From Bifidobacterium asteroides (GTDB lineage Bacteria > Actinomycetota > Actinomycetes > Actinomycetales > Bifidobacteriaceae), in contig NZ_WKKW01000002.1 in NCBI RefSeq assembly GCF_009683175.1, positions 62,001 through 126,000 on the forward strand: a DNA stretch of 64,000 nucleotides. The letters are read 5' to 3'. This document shows positions 53,928 through 63,492 of the stretch, one piece after another. Under the pieces are notes generated by a model. The model was not told the origin of the DNA. It searched no databases and saw only the letters and a program-made list of their open reading frames with translations. Every line of letters starts with the position of its first letter. The first letter of the stretch is position 1. The position numbers and the translations under genes are program-made.

Positions 53928-55625
53928 TCAGCGGCGGTGGGCCCTGTAGAAGGCGATCAGGGATTTGGTGGACTGGTCCTGCTCGGCCAGCGCCTGGTCA
54001 TCCCGGGAGATGGCCGGGGTGATTTCGCGGGCCAGCTTCTTACCCAGCTCAACACCCCACTGGTCAAAGGAATCAATGCCCCAGACCGTGCCCTCGGTCA
54101 GCGTGATGTGCTCATAGAGGGCGATCAGCTCGCCCAGGGCGGCCGGGGTCAGCGCATCACCGAAGATGGAAGTGGTGGGCCGGTTGCCGGTGAAGACCCG
54201 GGCAGGGACGATGGCCTCCGGAGTGCCCTCGGCTCGGACCTCATCGGCGGTCTTACCGAAGGCCAATGCCTTGGTCTGCGCCAGGAAGTTGGCCAGGAAG
54301 AGCTCGTGCACGTCCTGGTCGCCGTCCTTGGCCGGGTTGGGAGTGTTGGCGAAGGCGATGAAGTCGGCAGGGATCAGACGGGTGCCCTGGTGGATCAGCT
54401 GGTAGAAGGCGTGCTGGCCATTGGTGCCGGGCTCCCCCCAGAAGATTTCGCCGGTCAGACTGGTCACCGGGGTGCCATCCCAGCGCACGGACTTGCCGTT
54501 GGACTCCATGGTCAGCTGCTGCAGGTAGGCCGGGAAGCGGTGCAAATACTGGTCATAGGGCAGCACAGCGTGCGAGTGGGCGCCGAAGAAGTTGACATAC
54601 CAGACGTTGAGCAGACCCATCAGGGCCACCACGTTCCGATCCAGAGGGGTGGCGCGGAAGTAGCGGTCGACGGTGTTGAAGCCCTTGAGGAACTCCTCGA
54701 AGCGGTCCGGGCCGATGGTGATGGCCAGGGAGGTGCCCACGGCGGAATCCACCGAGTACCGGCCACCGACCCAGTTCCAGAAGCCGAAGACGTTGTCCGG
54801 ATCGATGCCGAAGTCGCGCACCTTGTCCAGGGCGGTCGAGACGGCGATGAAATGCCGGCGGATGGCCTCGGCCGAAAGGTCCTCGCCGTCCTTGGACAGC
54901 AGGCCACGCTCCCCCAGGCTCTTCAGGAGCCAGGCGCGGGCCTGACGGGCGTTGGTCAGGGTCTCCAGGGTGGTGAAGGTCTTGGAGACGATGATGAAGA
55001 GTGTGGTCTCCGGATCCAGATCACGCGTCTTCTCGGCCAGGTCGTTGGGGTCGATGTTGGAGATGTAGCGGGCGCTGATGCCGGCATCCGCATAAGGCTT
55101 CAGGGCCTCATAGGCCATGACCGGGCCAAGGTCGGAGCCGCCGATGCCGATGTTGACCACAGTGGTGATCCGCTTGCCGGTCAGACCGGTCCAGCTGCCC
55201 GAACGGACCTGGTCGGCAAAGGCGTAGATGCGCTTGAGTGTGTCGCGGACGTCACCCACCACATCCTGGCCGTCCACCATCAGCCGGCCGCGGTCCTCCT
55301 CCGGGCGGCGCAGCGCTGTGTGCAGGACGGCCCTGTCTTCGGTGTTGTTGATGTGCTCGCCGTTGAACATGGCCTCGATCCGCTCCTCAAGGCCGACCTC
55401 GCGGCCCAGCTGGGCCAGCAGGGACAGGGTCTCGGGCTGAATCAGGTTCTTGGACAGGTCAATATAGAGATCACCCAGCTCGAAGCTGAGCTTTTCGGTG
55501 CGCTGGGGGTCCTTGGCGAACCATGCGCGCAGATCGATCCCCTGGCGCTGCATGTCGTCGAAGTGCTGGTGCAAGGCCGCCCAGGCCTTGGTGCTGGTAG
55601 CGTCCACTGGAGGATTGATGGCCAT
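53928..55625 (-). CDS. pgi: Glucose-6-phosphate isomerase
   Basis: 565 residues from ATG 55625 (AAAGGA upstream). Both family signatures are present: the [15 protein letters not shown] phosphate loop with [17 protein letters not shown], and the C-terminal [16 protein letters not shown]. It interconverts glucose-6-phosphate and fructose-6-phosphate, the entry to the fructose-6-phosphate phosphoketolase shunt used by bifidobacteria. Confidence 0.97.
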   Translation of the reverse strand: MAINPPVDATSTKAWAALHQHFDDMQRQGIDLRAWFAKDPQRTEKLSFELGDLYIDLSKNLIQPETLSLLAQLGREVGLEERIEAMFNGEHINNTEDRAVLHTALRRPEEDRGRLMVDGQDVVGDVRDTLKRIYAFADQVRSGSWTGLTGKRITTVVNIGIGGSDLGPVMAYEALKPYADAGISARYISNIDPNDLAEKTRDLDPETTLFIIVSKTFTTLETLTNARQARAWLLKSLGERGLLSKDGEDLSAEAIRRHFIAVSTALDKVRDFGIDPDNVFGFWNWVGGRYSVDSAVGTSLAITIGPDRFEEFLKGFNTVDRYFRATPLDRNVVALMGLLNVWYVNFFGAHSHAVLPYDQYLHRFPAYLQQLTMESNGKSVRWDGTPVTSLTGEIFWGEPGTNGQHAFYQLIHQGTRLIPADFIAFANTPNPAKDGDQDVHELFLANFLAQTKALAFGKTADEVRAEGTPEAIVPARVFTGNRPTTSIFGDALTPAALGELIALYEHITLTEGTVWGIDSFDQWGVELGKKLAREITPAISRDDQALAEQDQSTKSLIAFYRAHRR

Positions 55626-55754
55626 GGTTGTTCGGGTCCTTTCATGAGGTGATGCCCGGTCTGACGAGCACCCGGTTCTGTAACCCAAACTACTCACAAA
55701 AGCAGACAGAAGACAACAAAATCGGTCAATCTTCTTAACCGATCCGGATTGCTC

Positions 55755-56879
55755 TCAGAGTATGTCGTCACAGCCGTACTGGGCCAGCTTGGCCACCATG
55801 TCCTTGACTTCCTGACTGCGGGCCCGGGGGGCCACCAGGAGCGCGTCGGGAGTGTCGACGACAATCATGTCATCCACACCGAGAAGGGCGACCGTGCGTT
55901 CGGAGCCTGGCACGACCATGTCTCCAGCGGAATCCAGATACATGACCCGGTCGGCATCCCCAAGAATCTTGATGTTGCGCCTGTTGGAGGACGGCAGCAG
56001 ACCCGCCACTGAATTGAAGTCGCCGATGTCATCCCAATCGAAACCCCCGGGAACAACCGCCACGCCGCCGGCCGCCGATAGGGGCTCGGCCACGGCATAG
56101 TCAAAGGCAATCTTCTCGATGCCCGGCCAATGCTCCTCCATAGCCTGGCTACGGGCCTGCCCACCCTGATCCCAGACATGGGCGATGGCCATGACGGCGG
56201 CGTGGAGCTCCGGCTTGTAACGACGAAGGCAGTCCAGGAGCACCTGCGCCTGCATGACGAACATGCCGGCATTCCAGCGATACTCTCCTGTGGACAGGTA
56301 GGCCTGTGCCGTGGAGGCATCCGGTTTCTCGACGAATTCGCTGACCAGGCGGGCATCAGGAGCACCGGGAATGCGATCGGCCAGGGAGGGGCCTTGGTGG
56401 ATGTAGCCGAAAGCTGTTGAAGGACGGGATGCTGCGATACCGATGGTGGTCACATACCCGGCTCGGGCCGCTGCCACCGCCTGCCCCACTGAGGCCGCAA
56501 ACGCCTTGTCGTCTCGGATGACGTGGTCGGCGGCGAAGGAGCCCACGATGATTTCCCCGCCGTGCCGCTGTGCCAGCACAGCAGTAGCCAGGGCAATGGC
56601 CGCCGTGGAATCGCGAGGAACAGGCTCGGCGAAGAGCGCGTCCTCAGCCAGATCAGGAAGCTGCTGACGCACCTGATCCACATGCCGCTGGCCAGTGGAG
56701 ACGACCACATGATCGGTCCCGCAGATGCCAGCCAGCCGGTCAAAGGTGCCCTGGATCATTGTTCTGCCTGATCCCAACAGATCGTAGAGGAACTTGGGCC
56801 GGTCCTGGCGGCTCAATGGCCAGAGCCGGGTACCCACGCCACCGGCCGGAATGACGGCATAGAAATCATTGAGATCCAT
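55755..56879 (-). CDS. manC: Mannose-1-phosphate guanylyltransferase
   Basis: 374 residues from ATG 56879; an ATG at 56888 is possible. Nucleotidyltransferase motif FYAVIPAGGVGTRLWPLSRQDRPKFL, then EPVPRDSTAAIALA, GSFAADHVI and VEKPDASTAQAYLSTGEYRWNAGMFV. Makes GDP-mannose from mannose-1-phosphate and GTP. It lacks the isomerase domain of longer enzymes. The product could feed the GT2 mannosyltransferase at 8.0 kb. Transcribed away from the tRNAs. Confidence 0.93.
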   Translation of the reverse strand: MDLNDFYAVIPAGGVGTRLWPLSRQDRPKFLYDLLGSGRTMIQGTFDRLAGICGTDHVVVSTGQRHVDQVRQQLPDLAEDALFAEPVPRDSTAAIALATAVLAQRHGGEIIVGSFAADHVIRDDKAFAASVGQAVAAARAGYVTTIGIAASRPSTAFGYIHQGPSLADRIPGAPDARLVSEFVEKPDASTAQAYLSTGEYRWNAGMFVMQAQVLLDCLRRYKPELHAAVMAIAHVWDQGGQARSQAMEEHWPGIEKIAFDYAVAEPLSAAGGVAVVPGGFDWDDIGDFNSVAGLLPSSNRRNIKILGDADRVMYLDSAGDMVVPGSERTVALLGVDDMIVVDTPDALLVAPRARSQEVKDMVAKLAQYGCDDIL

Positions 56880-57001
56880 GCCCTCCATTGTGTCAAGAAG
56901 CTTGTACACCCTTGGCCCGAAGCTCAAGGCGTTTTTATCGCGCGCATCCAGTATGATGTAGCATGTTGTCTTCTTCCGGCGGGTCCGGACGGGAGGCGAA
57001 G

Positions 57002-57074
57002 GCCACTTTAGCTCAGTTGGCAGAGCGTCTCACTCGTAATGAGAAGGTCGACAGTTCGATTCTGTCAAGTGGCT
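57002..57074 (+). tRNA. tRNA-Thr (anticodon CGT)
   Basis: 73 bases fold as a full cloverleaf: acceptor GCCACTT/AAGTGGC, D stem GCTC/GAGC, anticodon stem TCTCA/TGAGA around CTCGTAA, T stem GACAG/CTGTC with TTCGATT. CCA is not encoded. Reads ACG codons. A decayed copy lies at 60427-60473. Confidence 0.97.
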
Positions 57075-57114
57075 CTTTCTCCAGCTGCCTTTTCAACAGC
57101 AGGGCATGTCGTAC

Positions 57115-57195
57115 GCGCGAGTGGCGTAATGGTAGCCGCGCAGGATTTAGGTTCCTGTGTCTTCGGACGTGTGGGTTCGAGTCCCATCTCGCGCA
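57115..57195 (+). tRNA. tRNA-Leu (anticodon TAG)
   Basis: 81 bases with acceptor GCGCGAG/CTCGCGC, anticodon loop TTTAGGT and a long variable arm (GTGTCTTCGGACGTG), the mark of leucine tRNAs. CCA is not encoded. 40 bases after tRNA-Thr. A fragment of a copy lies at 60484-60522. Confidence 0.95.
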
Positions 57196-57207
57196 CGGGA
57201 ATTAAGA

Positions 57208-57233
57208 ACAGGGCCTGCAAGAACAGGCCCTGT
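57208..57233. terminator. Hairpin between tRNA-Leu and the first array protein
   Basis: ACAGGGCCTG (57208-57217) pairs perfectly with CAGGCCCTGT (57224-57233) around 6 bases. It faces both the tRNA pair and the converging surface-protein gene. The same stem recurs with a longer loop at 60535-60585. Confidence 0.75.
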
Positions 57234-57248
57234 CTGATGCTGCCGTGG

Positions 57249-60182
57249 TCAGTGCCGGCTTTCCTGCTTGTTTCTCAGACAGGCCACAAAGCCGACCAGG
57301 CCCAACGCCATAAGCGACAGGATCCTGAGCACCGAAAGCGGCCATCCACCGGTCAAAGGCAAAGCCGAGTTGGAAGGACGGAACTCCAGCTCATGCGACA
57401 CCGGGGCCGACTGGTTTCCGCCCTGGAACCTGCCTTGGGCATCAGGGCCCTCGGCATCGTCGGAAAGCACCTGAGCAGTAAACTCACCCTGGTTGACACC
57501 CTCGGGCGGAGTCGCCTGCCATGAACCCTGGTCCCCCACAATGACATCAGTGCTGTTGTTGCCACTTCCAGGCCAGGTTATCCGGACAGCGGTCCCCTTG
57601 GTCTCGGGAACCTTCCTGTCCCCGTCCACGTACTTGTAGGCTTTGCCAGCCACCTGGAAGACGTCGTACCGCTCCAAGACCAGTGTGGTGGACGTCATGT
57701 CGACCTTGCGCTCGATGGATGCCGGATTCGATCGGAGGTTCATCGGGTTGATCATCTCAACCTGGAAGGTATAGGTCTGCGTCTCGTCGCTGCCGTTGTA
57801 GCCAGCGAACTTGTCAGCAGGAATATCCAGCGACCAGGACCAGGTGGAATCCGCCGTCTTGGTCAAGCCCAGCATAAGACCTGTCGCGGAATCCGCGACG
57901 GAAGACACAGTGCTGACCGCCGCATCCCTCTGGAAGGTGTTGGCCGAGGTGGTCACCAGGGGCGTCCAGTCCGAGTCAGCATTCTGCTTCATGGAAACAG
58001 CCATCCTTGAATCCGTCATCCCCAGCCCTCCCGAGGACCAGGCCGTATACACGGGCGACACCTCACCCTTGAATGTGACCACCGAATCCGCCGGGAGACT
58101 CCCGTTTACCGTGTGGGGCACGGTGACCGAGAACTTGCTCGCATCCGGGACGTTCTCGCCTGAGACGAAATAAGCCGTGCCGATATTCGAGAAGAAGGAG
58201 GTCAGGCCGAACCCGGAGATAGACTCAGTTACCCAGGCATGATAACGTCTGTAGCCGCTGTACTTGTTGCCCGGATCCGGGGACGGATACAGCTTGTTCG
58301 TGTCGTGTATCCGCCAGGAACCCCCCTGCTTGCTACCGGTGTCGACCTCGCATGCGGTTTCGCCCAACCTGAATCCCCATGTGTCCGAGCTTTTCACCAG
58401 ATCATCGCCATTCGTGCCCTGCCCCTCCGCAATAGGATTATTGGGATCCTCGCCGTAGAGAACGACCTTGTTGGGACGCGCAGGATCCTTGGAGGGCGTA
58501 CACTCACCGCTGATTACCGGATCAAGCTTGGTCGTATACACGCTCCCCGAAGCATCCAAAGCGCTGTCGGCGTCATTTTCGATCTTGGTGATTGTCGGAT
58601 CATCGGGGCGAGGCACATCATACTTATAGAAGGCACTGTTGATTGTCCAGCCCGCAGAAATATTCGTATCCTTCTCCACGGCGGACATACCATCGTTTAT
58701 CCCTACAAGACCAGCGCTCTTGGGGTCGTACACTTCAGGACTTACGGTGCAAGCGCTGCCGTCCCGATTGGTGGTAACAGGCCAGGTGACCATCTTGAAA
58801 TAGCCATCAAGATCCTGCTTCTCCTTGGCCACCTTGAAATCAATCCCGCCGTCAGCCTTCTGGGCAGGCATGGGATTGCCATCCTTGTCAGTGGCAAACA
58901 GCACGTTGGGGTTGTCGAGATATTGAGGATCCTTTGGACTCACGTTGAAAGCGGAATACTTGCTGACTTGGGCCGCCTTGCTGGTCGTGGTAGTCGCCGT
59001 ATTGGGGGACGGCTGCTGGCCTGTCACCAGGACCGGCTCGGGGGTCAGCTCATCGACAGGCACCCACTCGCTATCCTTCAGAGCCACCCACTGGTAATAA
59101 TACGAATTGGTCTCAGAACATATGCCATCAGGATTGTCATTTGTACTGCCACGCGGATTCAGCCAGTATACGAAGAAAGACCGTGCCGGTGCTGTGCCCG
59201 GAGCAGTACCGGCGATTGGCCCAGTAACATTGCTCTTATAATCAGGAAAACCGTAATCCGTCACCATGCCCCAATTAGCCTGATTGTTTTGGTAGAGATT
59301 TGGATTGTAGTCCCAACCGACCCAGGAATACGGGCCACTGCACTTCATATCCTCTTTGCTGTCCAAGCAGTAACCCATATAAACTTTCATCTGTTTATCC
59401 TGGGACATGCTCGCTGTGATATTTGAATATCTATCCTGAGCCTGTAAATCACTCATGGAAGCCGGATCAAAATTTTTACAGTTATCGGTAGTCCAGGACC
59501 AGGAAGAATTGCCGCAAGACAGGGCGGTATTCTGGTCACCAACGATGGCAAAGACATTCAAGGGCTCAGGGTGACCGCCAACCGCAAATTTTGCGGGATC
59601 TGGAGACTTATCCTTAATGTTCATATCACCCTCAATGGATATGGTCAGGTAGTCATACAAACCAGAATTGATGATCTTGTGAACGGTGAAGAACTCATCC
59701 TGATTCCTGGCCCAGGCTAGGGCGCCATCATAAGCGTTGGCATTTTTATTGCTGTCTACGTAATCATCCGGGGTAATAGTGTTCATATACCGTACGCGTC
59801 TGTAATAGTCAGGATTTTCAGAACCAACAAACTGATATATGAAAGACAAATTGCATTGTGACGGATTTTTGGTATCAGTCCCACCAACACCGACGCAATC
59901 CGGCTTAAATTCATTGTGCTTCACGCGCAGGATGAAGTCCATGCGCAGCTCATCCTGGTAGGCATCGATCCTGTCGTTGAAGGCCATCATCCTATAGAGC
60001 AGGGGTTTTCTGCTGGCCGTTTCGTCCTGTTTATCGACGGCATTGGCCCGATTGGCCGAAAGGGCGCTCAGCCCCAACGGAACAACCATGGCCACAGTCG
60101 CCAGAAGGGTTACCAGAACGGCGATGATCGGACGGCTCGCATGCTGCGGACCCTTGGCGATCCGTTCCTGTAATCGCTTCAA
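57249..60182 (-). CDS. Large LPXTG surface protein, array copy 1
   Basis: 977 residues from TTG 60182, chosen because GGGGG lies 7 bases upstream and the same site precedes copy 2; the frame is open to 60209. The signal peptide (RPIIAVLVTLLATVAMVVPLGLSALSANRANA) ends near residue 38. About 800 residues form a beta-rich ectodomain of no family I recognise, with motifs such as ELRMDFILRVKHN, NSYYYQWVALKDSEWVPVD and YRRYHAWVTESISGFGLTSFFSNIGTAYFVS. Before the anchor lies an Ig-like module (GTAVRITWPGSG...VGDQGSWQATPP). LPLTGGWPL, a hydrophobic stretch and RNKQESRH complete the sorting signal. Closely related to copies 2 and 3. Confidence 0.85.
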   Translation of the reverse strand: MKRLQERIAKGPQHASRPIIAVLVTLLATVAMVVPLGLSALSANRANAVDKQDETASRKPLLYRMMAFNDRIDAYQDELRMDFILRVKHNEFKPDCVGVGGTDTKNPSQCNLSFIYQFVGSENPDYYRRVRYMNTITPDDYVDSNKNANAYDGALAWARNQDEFFTVHKIINSGLYDYLTISIEGDMNIKDKSPDPAKFAVGGHPEPLNVFAIVGDQNTALSCGNSSWSWTTDNCKNFDPASMSDLQAQDRYSNITASMSQDKQMKVYMGYCLDSKEDMKCSGPYSWVGWDYNPNLYQNNQANWGMVTDYGFPDYKSNVTGPIAGTAPGTAPARSFFVYWLNPRGSTNDNPDGICSETNSYYYQWVALKDSEWVPVDELTPEPVLVTGQQPSPNTATTTTSKAAQVSKYSAFNVSPKDPQYLDNPNVLFATDKDGNPMPAQKADGGIDFKVAKEKQDLDGYFKMVTWPVTTNRDGSACTVSPEVYDPKSAGLVGINDGMSAVEKDTNISAGWTINSAFYKYDVPRPDDPTITKIENDADSALDASGSVYTTKLDPVISGECTPSKDPARPNKVVLYGEDPNNPIAEGQGTNGDDLVKSSDTWGFRLGETACEVDTGSKQGGSWRIHDTNKLYPSPDPGNKYSGYRRYHAWVTESISGFGLTSFFSNIGTAYFVSGENVPDASKFSVTVPHTVNGSLPADSVVTFKGEVSPVYTAWSSGGLGMTDSRMAVSMKQNADSDWTPLVTTSANTFQRDAAVSTVSSVADSATGLMLGLTKTADSTWSWSLDIPADKFAGYNGSDETQTYTFQVEMINPMNLRSNPASIERKVDMTSTTLVLERYDVFQVAGKAYKYVDGDRKVPETKGTAVRITWPGSGNNSTDVIVGDQGSWQATPPEGVNQGEFTAQVLSDDAEGPDAQGRFQGGNQSAPVSHELEFRPSNSALPLTGGWPLSVLRILSLMALGLVGFVACLRNKQESRH

Positions 60183-60426
60183 TACAATACCCCCAAAATC
60201 AAGATACAATCATGCTTTAAAATGGCTAGATTTTGCTCTTTTAATCTGTCCCCAATTGCTTCGACTCTATCATAGAGATAAAAAAATAGCATCTTCGCTT
60301 TTTCCATACATGCTCCACGAGCACTGGAATTTCAACCATTAGCCGGGATTCCGATAGGGTGTGTCACGACCGGTATTGCGCAGCAGTTTATGGTCTTCAT
60401 CTGGCTGGTCTGGGTTGGAGGTGGAG
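60183..60426 (-). promoter_or_regulatory. Upstream region of array copy 1
   Basis: AT-rich, non-coding. The block GGGATTCCGATAGGGTGT (60345-60362) is repeated almost unchanged at 63667-63684 before copy 2, at a similar distance from the TTG start (about 163 and 175 bases), and is a candidate shared promoter or regulator site. Confidence 0.45.
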
Positions 60427-60473
60427 GCCACTTTGTCACGGAAAGGTCGACAGTTCGTTTCTGTCAAGCGACT
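60427..60473 (+). pseudogene. Decayed tRNA-Thr copy
   Basis: GCCACTTT, a lost D and anticodon arm, then GAAAGGTCGACAGTTCG and TTCTGTCAAG match tRNA-Thr (57002-57074) almost base for base. The 3' acceptor is AAGCGAC instead of AAGTGGC, and 26 bases of the middle are missing, so it cannot fold as a tRNA. Confidence 0.8.
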
Positions 60474-60483
60474 CTTCCACCAG

Positions 60484-60522
60484 TGGGCTTCAGACGTATG
60501 GGCACGAGTCCAATCTCATTCA
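60484..60522 (+). pseudogene. Decayed tRNA-Leu 3' fragment
   Basis: Matches the variable arm, T arm and acceptor 3' side of tRNA-Leu (about 57158-57195): CTTCAGACGTATGGGCACGAG against CTTCGGACGTGTGGGTTCGAG. The 5' half and anticodon are gone. Confidence 0.75.
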
Positions 60523-60534
60523 CAGGAAACACAA

Positions 60535-60585
60535 GCAGGGCCTGCCCTCACCCCCAAATTCCTTGGAGATGAGCACAGGCCCTGC
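60535..60585. terminator. Hairpin after array copy 2
   Basis: GCAGGGCCTG (60535-60544) pairs with CAGGCCCTGC (60576-60585) around a 31-base loop. Equivalent of the 57208-57233 hairpin, so part of the duplicated unit. Confidence 0.6.
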
Positions 60586-60603
60586 CTTATGCCCGACGGA
60601 GAA

Positions 60604-60702
60604 TCAGTATCGGCTCTCCTGCCTGTTCCTCAGGCAGGCCACAAAGCCGGCCAGGCCCAGTATCAGCATCAACAGGATCTTGAGCACGGAAAGCGGCCAT
60701 CC
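60604..60702 (-). pseudogene. Detached cell-wall anchor of array copy 2
   Basis: In frame directly after the copy 2 stop codon, the sequence still encodes GWPLSVLKILLMLILGLAG, then FVACLRNRQESRY and a stop at 60604. It is the same anchor as in copies 1 and 3. It is separated from the protein by the single TGA at 60703-60705. Confidence 0.85.
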
Positions 60703-63492
60703 TCAAGCGAAGGGTAGGGCAGAATTAGACGGCCGGAATTCCAGTGCATGCGACACCGCTGTTGACTCGTTTCCTCCCTTGAAGTTGCCACTTTGAGGAT
60801 CAGTGCTTTCGGCATCATCGGAGGCAACCTGAGCGGTGAATCGCCCCTGATTGATGCCCTCAGGCGGAGTCGCCTGCCATGAACCCTGGTCTCCCACGGC
60901 GACATCGGTGCTGCTATTGCCGGGCCAGGTTATATGGACCATGGTGCCTTTGGTCTCAGGAACCCTAGTGTTGCCGTTGACATACTTATAGGCCTTGCCC
61001 GCCACTTGGAAGACATCGTACCGCTGCAAGGCCAGAGTAGTTGGCGTCATGTCGACCGTCCGGTTGATGGAAGCCGGATCCGAAGGGACATTCAGAGGGT
61101 TGATCATCTTGACCTGGAAGGTATACTTCTCTGTCTCGTCATCACCGTTGTAGCCGGTGAACTTGTCAGCGGGTATGTTCAAGGTCCAGGACCAGGTGGA
61201 AGCCGTCGTCTTGACAATATTAAGCACAGAGCCCGATGTGGGGTTCGTGGCGGAAGACTTGGTGCCGACTGCTGCATCCCTCTGGAAGGTATTGGCCGGA
61301 GTGGTCAGCAAGGGCGTCCAATCCGAAGCAGTGTTCTGCTTCATGGAAACGGCCATCTTGGAATCAGTCATCCCCAGCCCTCCCGAGGACCAGGCTGTAT
61401 ATATAGGTGAAACAGTCCCCTTGACAGTGACGACCGAGTTCGCCGGCAGAATCCCGTTTTTCGTATGGGGGACTGTGACAGAGAGCTTGCCGTCCGGAGC
61501 ATTTTCGTTGGAGACGAAATAGGCTGTGCCTATATTCGAGAAGAAGGAGGTCAAGCCGAACCCGGAGGCGGACTCAGTCACCCAGGCATGATAGCGCCTG
61601 TAACCGTTGTACTTGTTGCCGGGATCCGGCGACGGATACTGTTTATTGGTGTCCTGTATCTGCCAGGAACCCCCCTGCTTGCTCTTGGGATCGACCTTGC
61701 ATACGGTCTCTCCCAGCTTGAACCCCCAGGAGTCCGAGCTTTTCACCAGATCGTCACTGCTCTTGCTCTGCCCCTCTTTGAAGGGATTGCCGGGATCCTC
61801 TCCGAACAAGGTAACCGTGTTGGGATGTGTGTCATCTTTGGAGGGAGTGCACTCACCGCTGACCACCGGATCAAGCTTGCCGGTATAGACGCTTCCTGAG
61901 GCATTCAAGGAGCCATCGGTGTCATTCTGAATGTTGGTGATGGTCGGATCATCGGGACGAGGCACATCATACTTATAGAAGGCAGTATCGATAGCCCATC
62001 CTGCATCCAGATTCGTGTTTTTCTGGGCTGTAGACATATCGTCTGTTATCCCAACAAGGCTATCCTGTTGAGGGTCATATATCTTAGTGGTGACTTCAGG
62101 AGTGCTTGCCGTCGGCTTGCACTGGGTGCCATCGGCATTAGTAGTGACAGGCCAAGTAACTAGTTTGAAATAACCGTCAAGATCCTGCTTCTCCTTGGCC
62201 TCTTTGAAATCAATCCCGCCATCAGCCTTCTGGGCAGGCATAGGCTGGCCATCCTTATCAGTCGCAAAAAGCACGTTGGTGGTATTCGCATACTTTGGGT
62301 CAGTCGGATCGACGTTGTAAGCCGTATTGTCATTGACCTGATATTGAAGACCCCAGGAATTGGTCAAGCCGTTTACTGCTGGCTTCTGACCAGTTACGAG
62401 CACCGGTTTAGGCGTCAGCGCATCGACAGGCACCCATTGGCTATTCTTCTGCGCCACCCATTGGTAGTAATAGGAGTTGGTCGTGGAACATATTCCACCA
62501 GCGCTGTTATTTCCACGCAAATTGAACCAGTATACAAAGAAGGACTTGGGGGGCGCTACTCCTGGAACCGGATTGGCTCCTATAGGAAATCCATAATCCG
62601 TTACCATGCCCCAATTGGCCTGGTGACCACCATAAAGAGGGGGATTACCATTCCAGCCAACCCAAGAAGCAGGTCCGCTGCACTGAGGGTGGGGACTGTT
62701 ACCTAGGCAGTTGCCCATGTAAAGCTTGATGCCCTTACCCTGGTCTGCAGTGATATTGGCGACCCTGTCTTGGACGTTGCTGCCGATAGAGCTCGGATCG
62801 AAGGATGTGCAGTCATTCGTGGTGTAGTCCCATGGAGAACCTCCACACGAGAGCGTATTGTTTTGTTGACCAACAATTGCGAAGACGTTCAAAGGCTCCG
62901 GATAACCGCCAGTCACATAATATTTCGGATCCAAGGAGGTATCCATGTAGGACAAATCACCCTCTATGGATACAGCCAGGAAATCATATAAACCAGAGTT
63001 GATCACTTTATGAACCGTAAAGAACTGCTCCTCATTTTCCGCCCATTGCTCAGCACCGCCAGTGGGGTCGTTGGGATTTGTTGAAATAGTATTCAGGTAC
63101 CGAATCCGGGTATAGTGGGACGGACTTTGCGCTCCTTCATATTGATATGCGAAAGACAGATTGCACTTTACTGAATCATAGGGAGAAGTATCACGCATCG
63201 GAACGCATTGCGGATTGAAATCGTTGTGCTTCACGCGCAGGATGAAGTCCATCCGCAGCTCATCCTGGTATGAATCAATCTTGTCGTTATAGGCCAGCAT
63301 CTTATAGAGCAGAGGCTTCCTGCTGGCCGTCCCGCCCTGCCCATCGATGGCATTGGCCTGATTGGCCGAAAGCGCGCTCAGCCCTAGCGGAACAACCATG
63401 GCCAGCGTCGCCAAAAGGGTTATCAAAACAGCCACTATAGGGCGATCCACATGCCGTGGACCCTCATTGACCCCTTCTTGCAATCGGTTCAA
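60703..63492 (-). CDS. Large surface protein, array copy 2, stop codon in the LPXTG motif
   Basis: 929 residues from TTG 63492 (GGGGGG upstream; GTG 63495 and 63507 also possible). Signal peptide and ectodomain align with copy 1 throughout, including KPLLYKMLAYNDKIDSYQDELRMDFILRVKHN and the Ig-like module near the end. The reading frame stops as SNSALPFA, where copies 1 and 3 have SNSALPLTGGWPL. The change makes the protein secreted but not wall-attached, unless the stop is read through. The ectodomain is intact, with no frameshift, so the loss is either recent or tolerated. Confidence 0.82.
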   Translation of the reverse strand: MNRLQEGVNEGPRHVDRPIVAVLITLLATLAMVVPLGLSALSANQANAIDGQGGTASRKPLLYKMLAYNDKIDSYQDELRMDFILRVKHNDFNPQCVPMRDTSPYDSVKCNLSFAYQYEGAQSPSHYTRIRYLNTISTNPNDPTGGAEQWAENEEQFFTVHKVINSGLYDFLAVSIEGDLSYMDTSLDPKYYVTGGYPEPLNVFAIVGQQNNTLSCGGSPWDYTTNDCTSFDPSSIGSNVQDRVANITADQGKGIKLYMGNCLGNSPHPQCSGPASWVGWNGNPPLYGGHQANWGMVTDYGFPIGANPVPGVAPPKSFFVYWFNLRGNNSAGGICSTTNSYYYQWVAQKNSQWVPVDALTPKPVLVTGQKPAVNGLTNSWGLQYQVNDNTAYNVDPTDPKYANTTNVLFATDKDGQPMPAQKADGGIDFKEAKEKQDLDGYFKLVTWPVTTNADGTQCKPTASTPEVTTKIYDPQQDSLVGITDDMSTAQKNTNLDAGWAIDTAFYKYDVPRPDDPTITNIQNDTDGSLNASGSVYTGKLDPVVSGECTPSKDDTHPNTVTLFGEDPGNPFKEGQSKSSDDLVKSSDSWGFKLGETVCKVDPKSKQGGSWQIQDTNKQYPSPDPGNKYNGYRRYHAWVTESASGFGLTSFFSNIGTAYFVSNENAPDGKLSVTVPHTKNGILPANSVVTVKGTVSPIYTAWSSGGLGMTDSKMAVSMKQNTASDWTPLLTTPANTFQRDAAVGTKSSATNPTSGSVLNIVKTTASTWSWTLNIPADKFTGYNGDDETEKYTFQVKMINPLNVPSDPASINRTVDMTPTTLALQRYDVFQVAGKAYKYVNGNTRVPETKGTMVHITWPGNSSTDVAVGDQGSWQATPPEGINQGRFTAQVASDDAESTDPQSGNFKGGNESTAVSHALEFRPSNSALPFA

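Noticed and set aside
57002-57195. tRNA-associated integration site of a mobile element
   Set aside because: No integrase, no phage or conjugation genes and no intact direct repeat of a tRNA 3' end at the far side. Segmental duplication explains the remnants better.
60427-60522. A second functional tRNA-Thr/tRNA-Leu pair
   Set aside because: Anticodon arms are missing and acceptor pairing is broken. They are only remnants.
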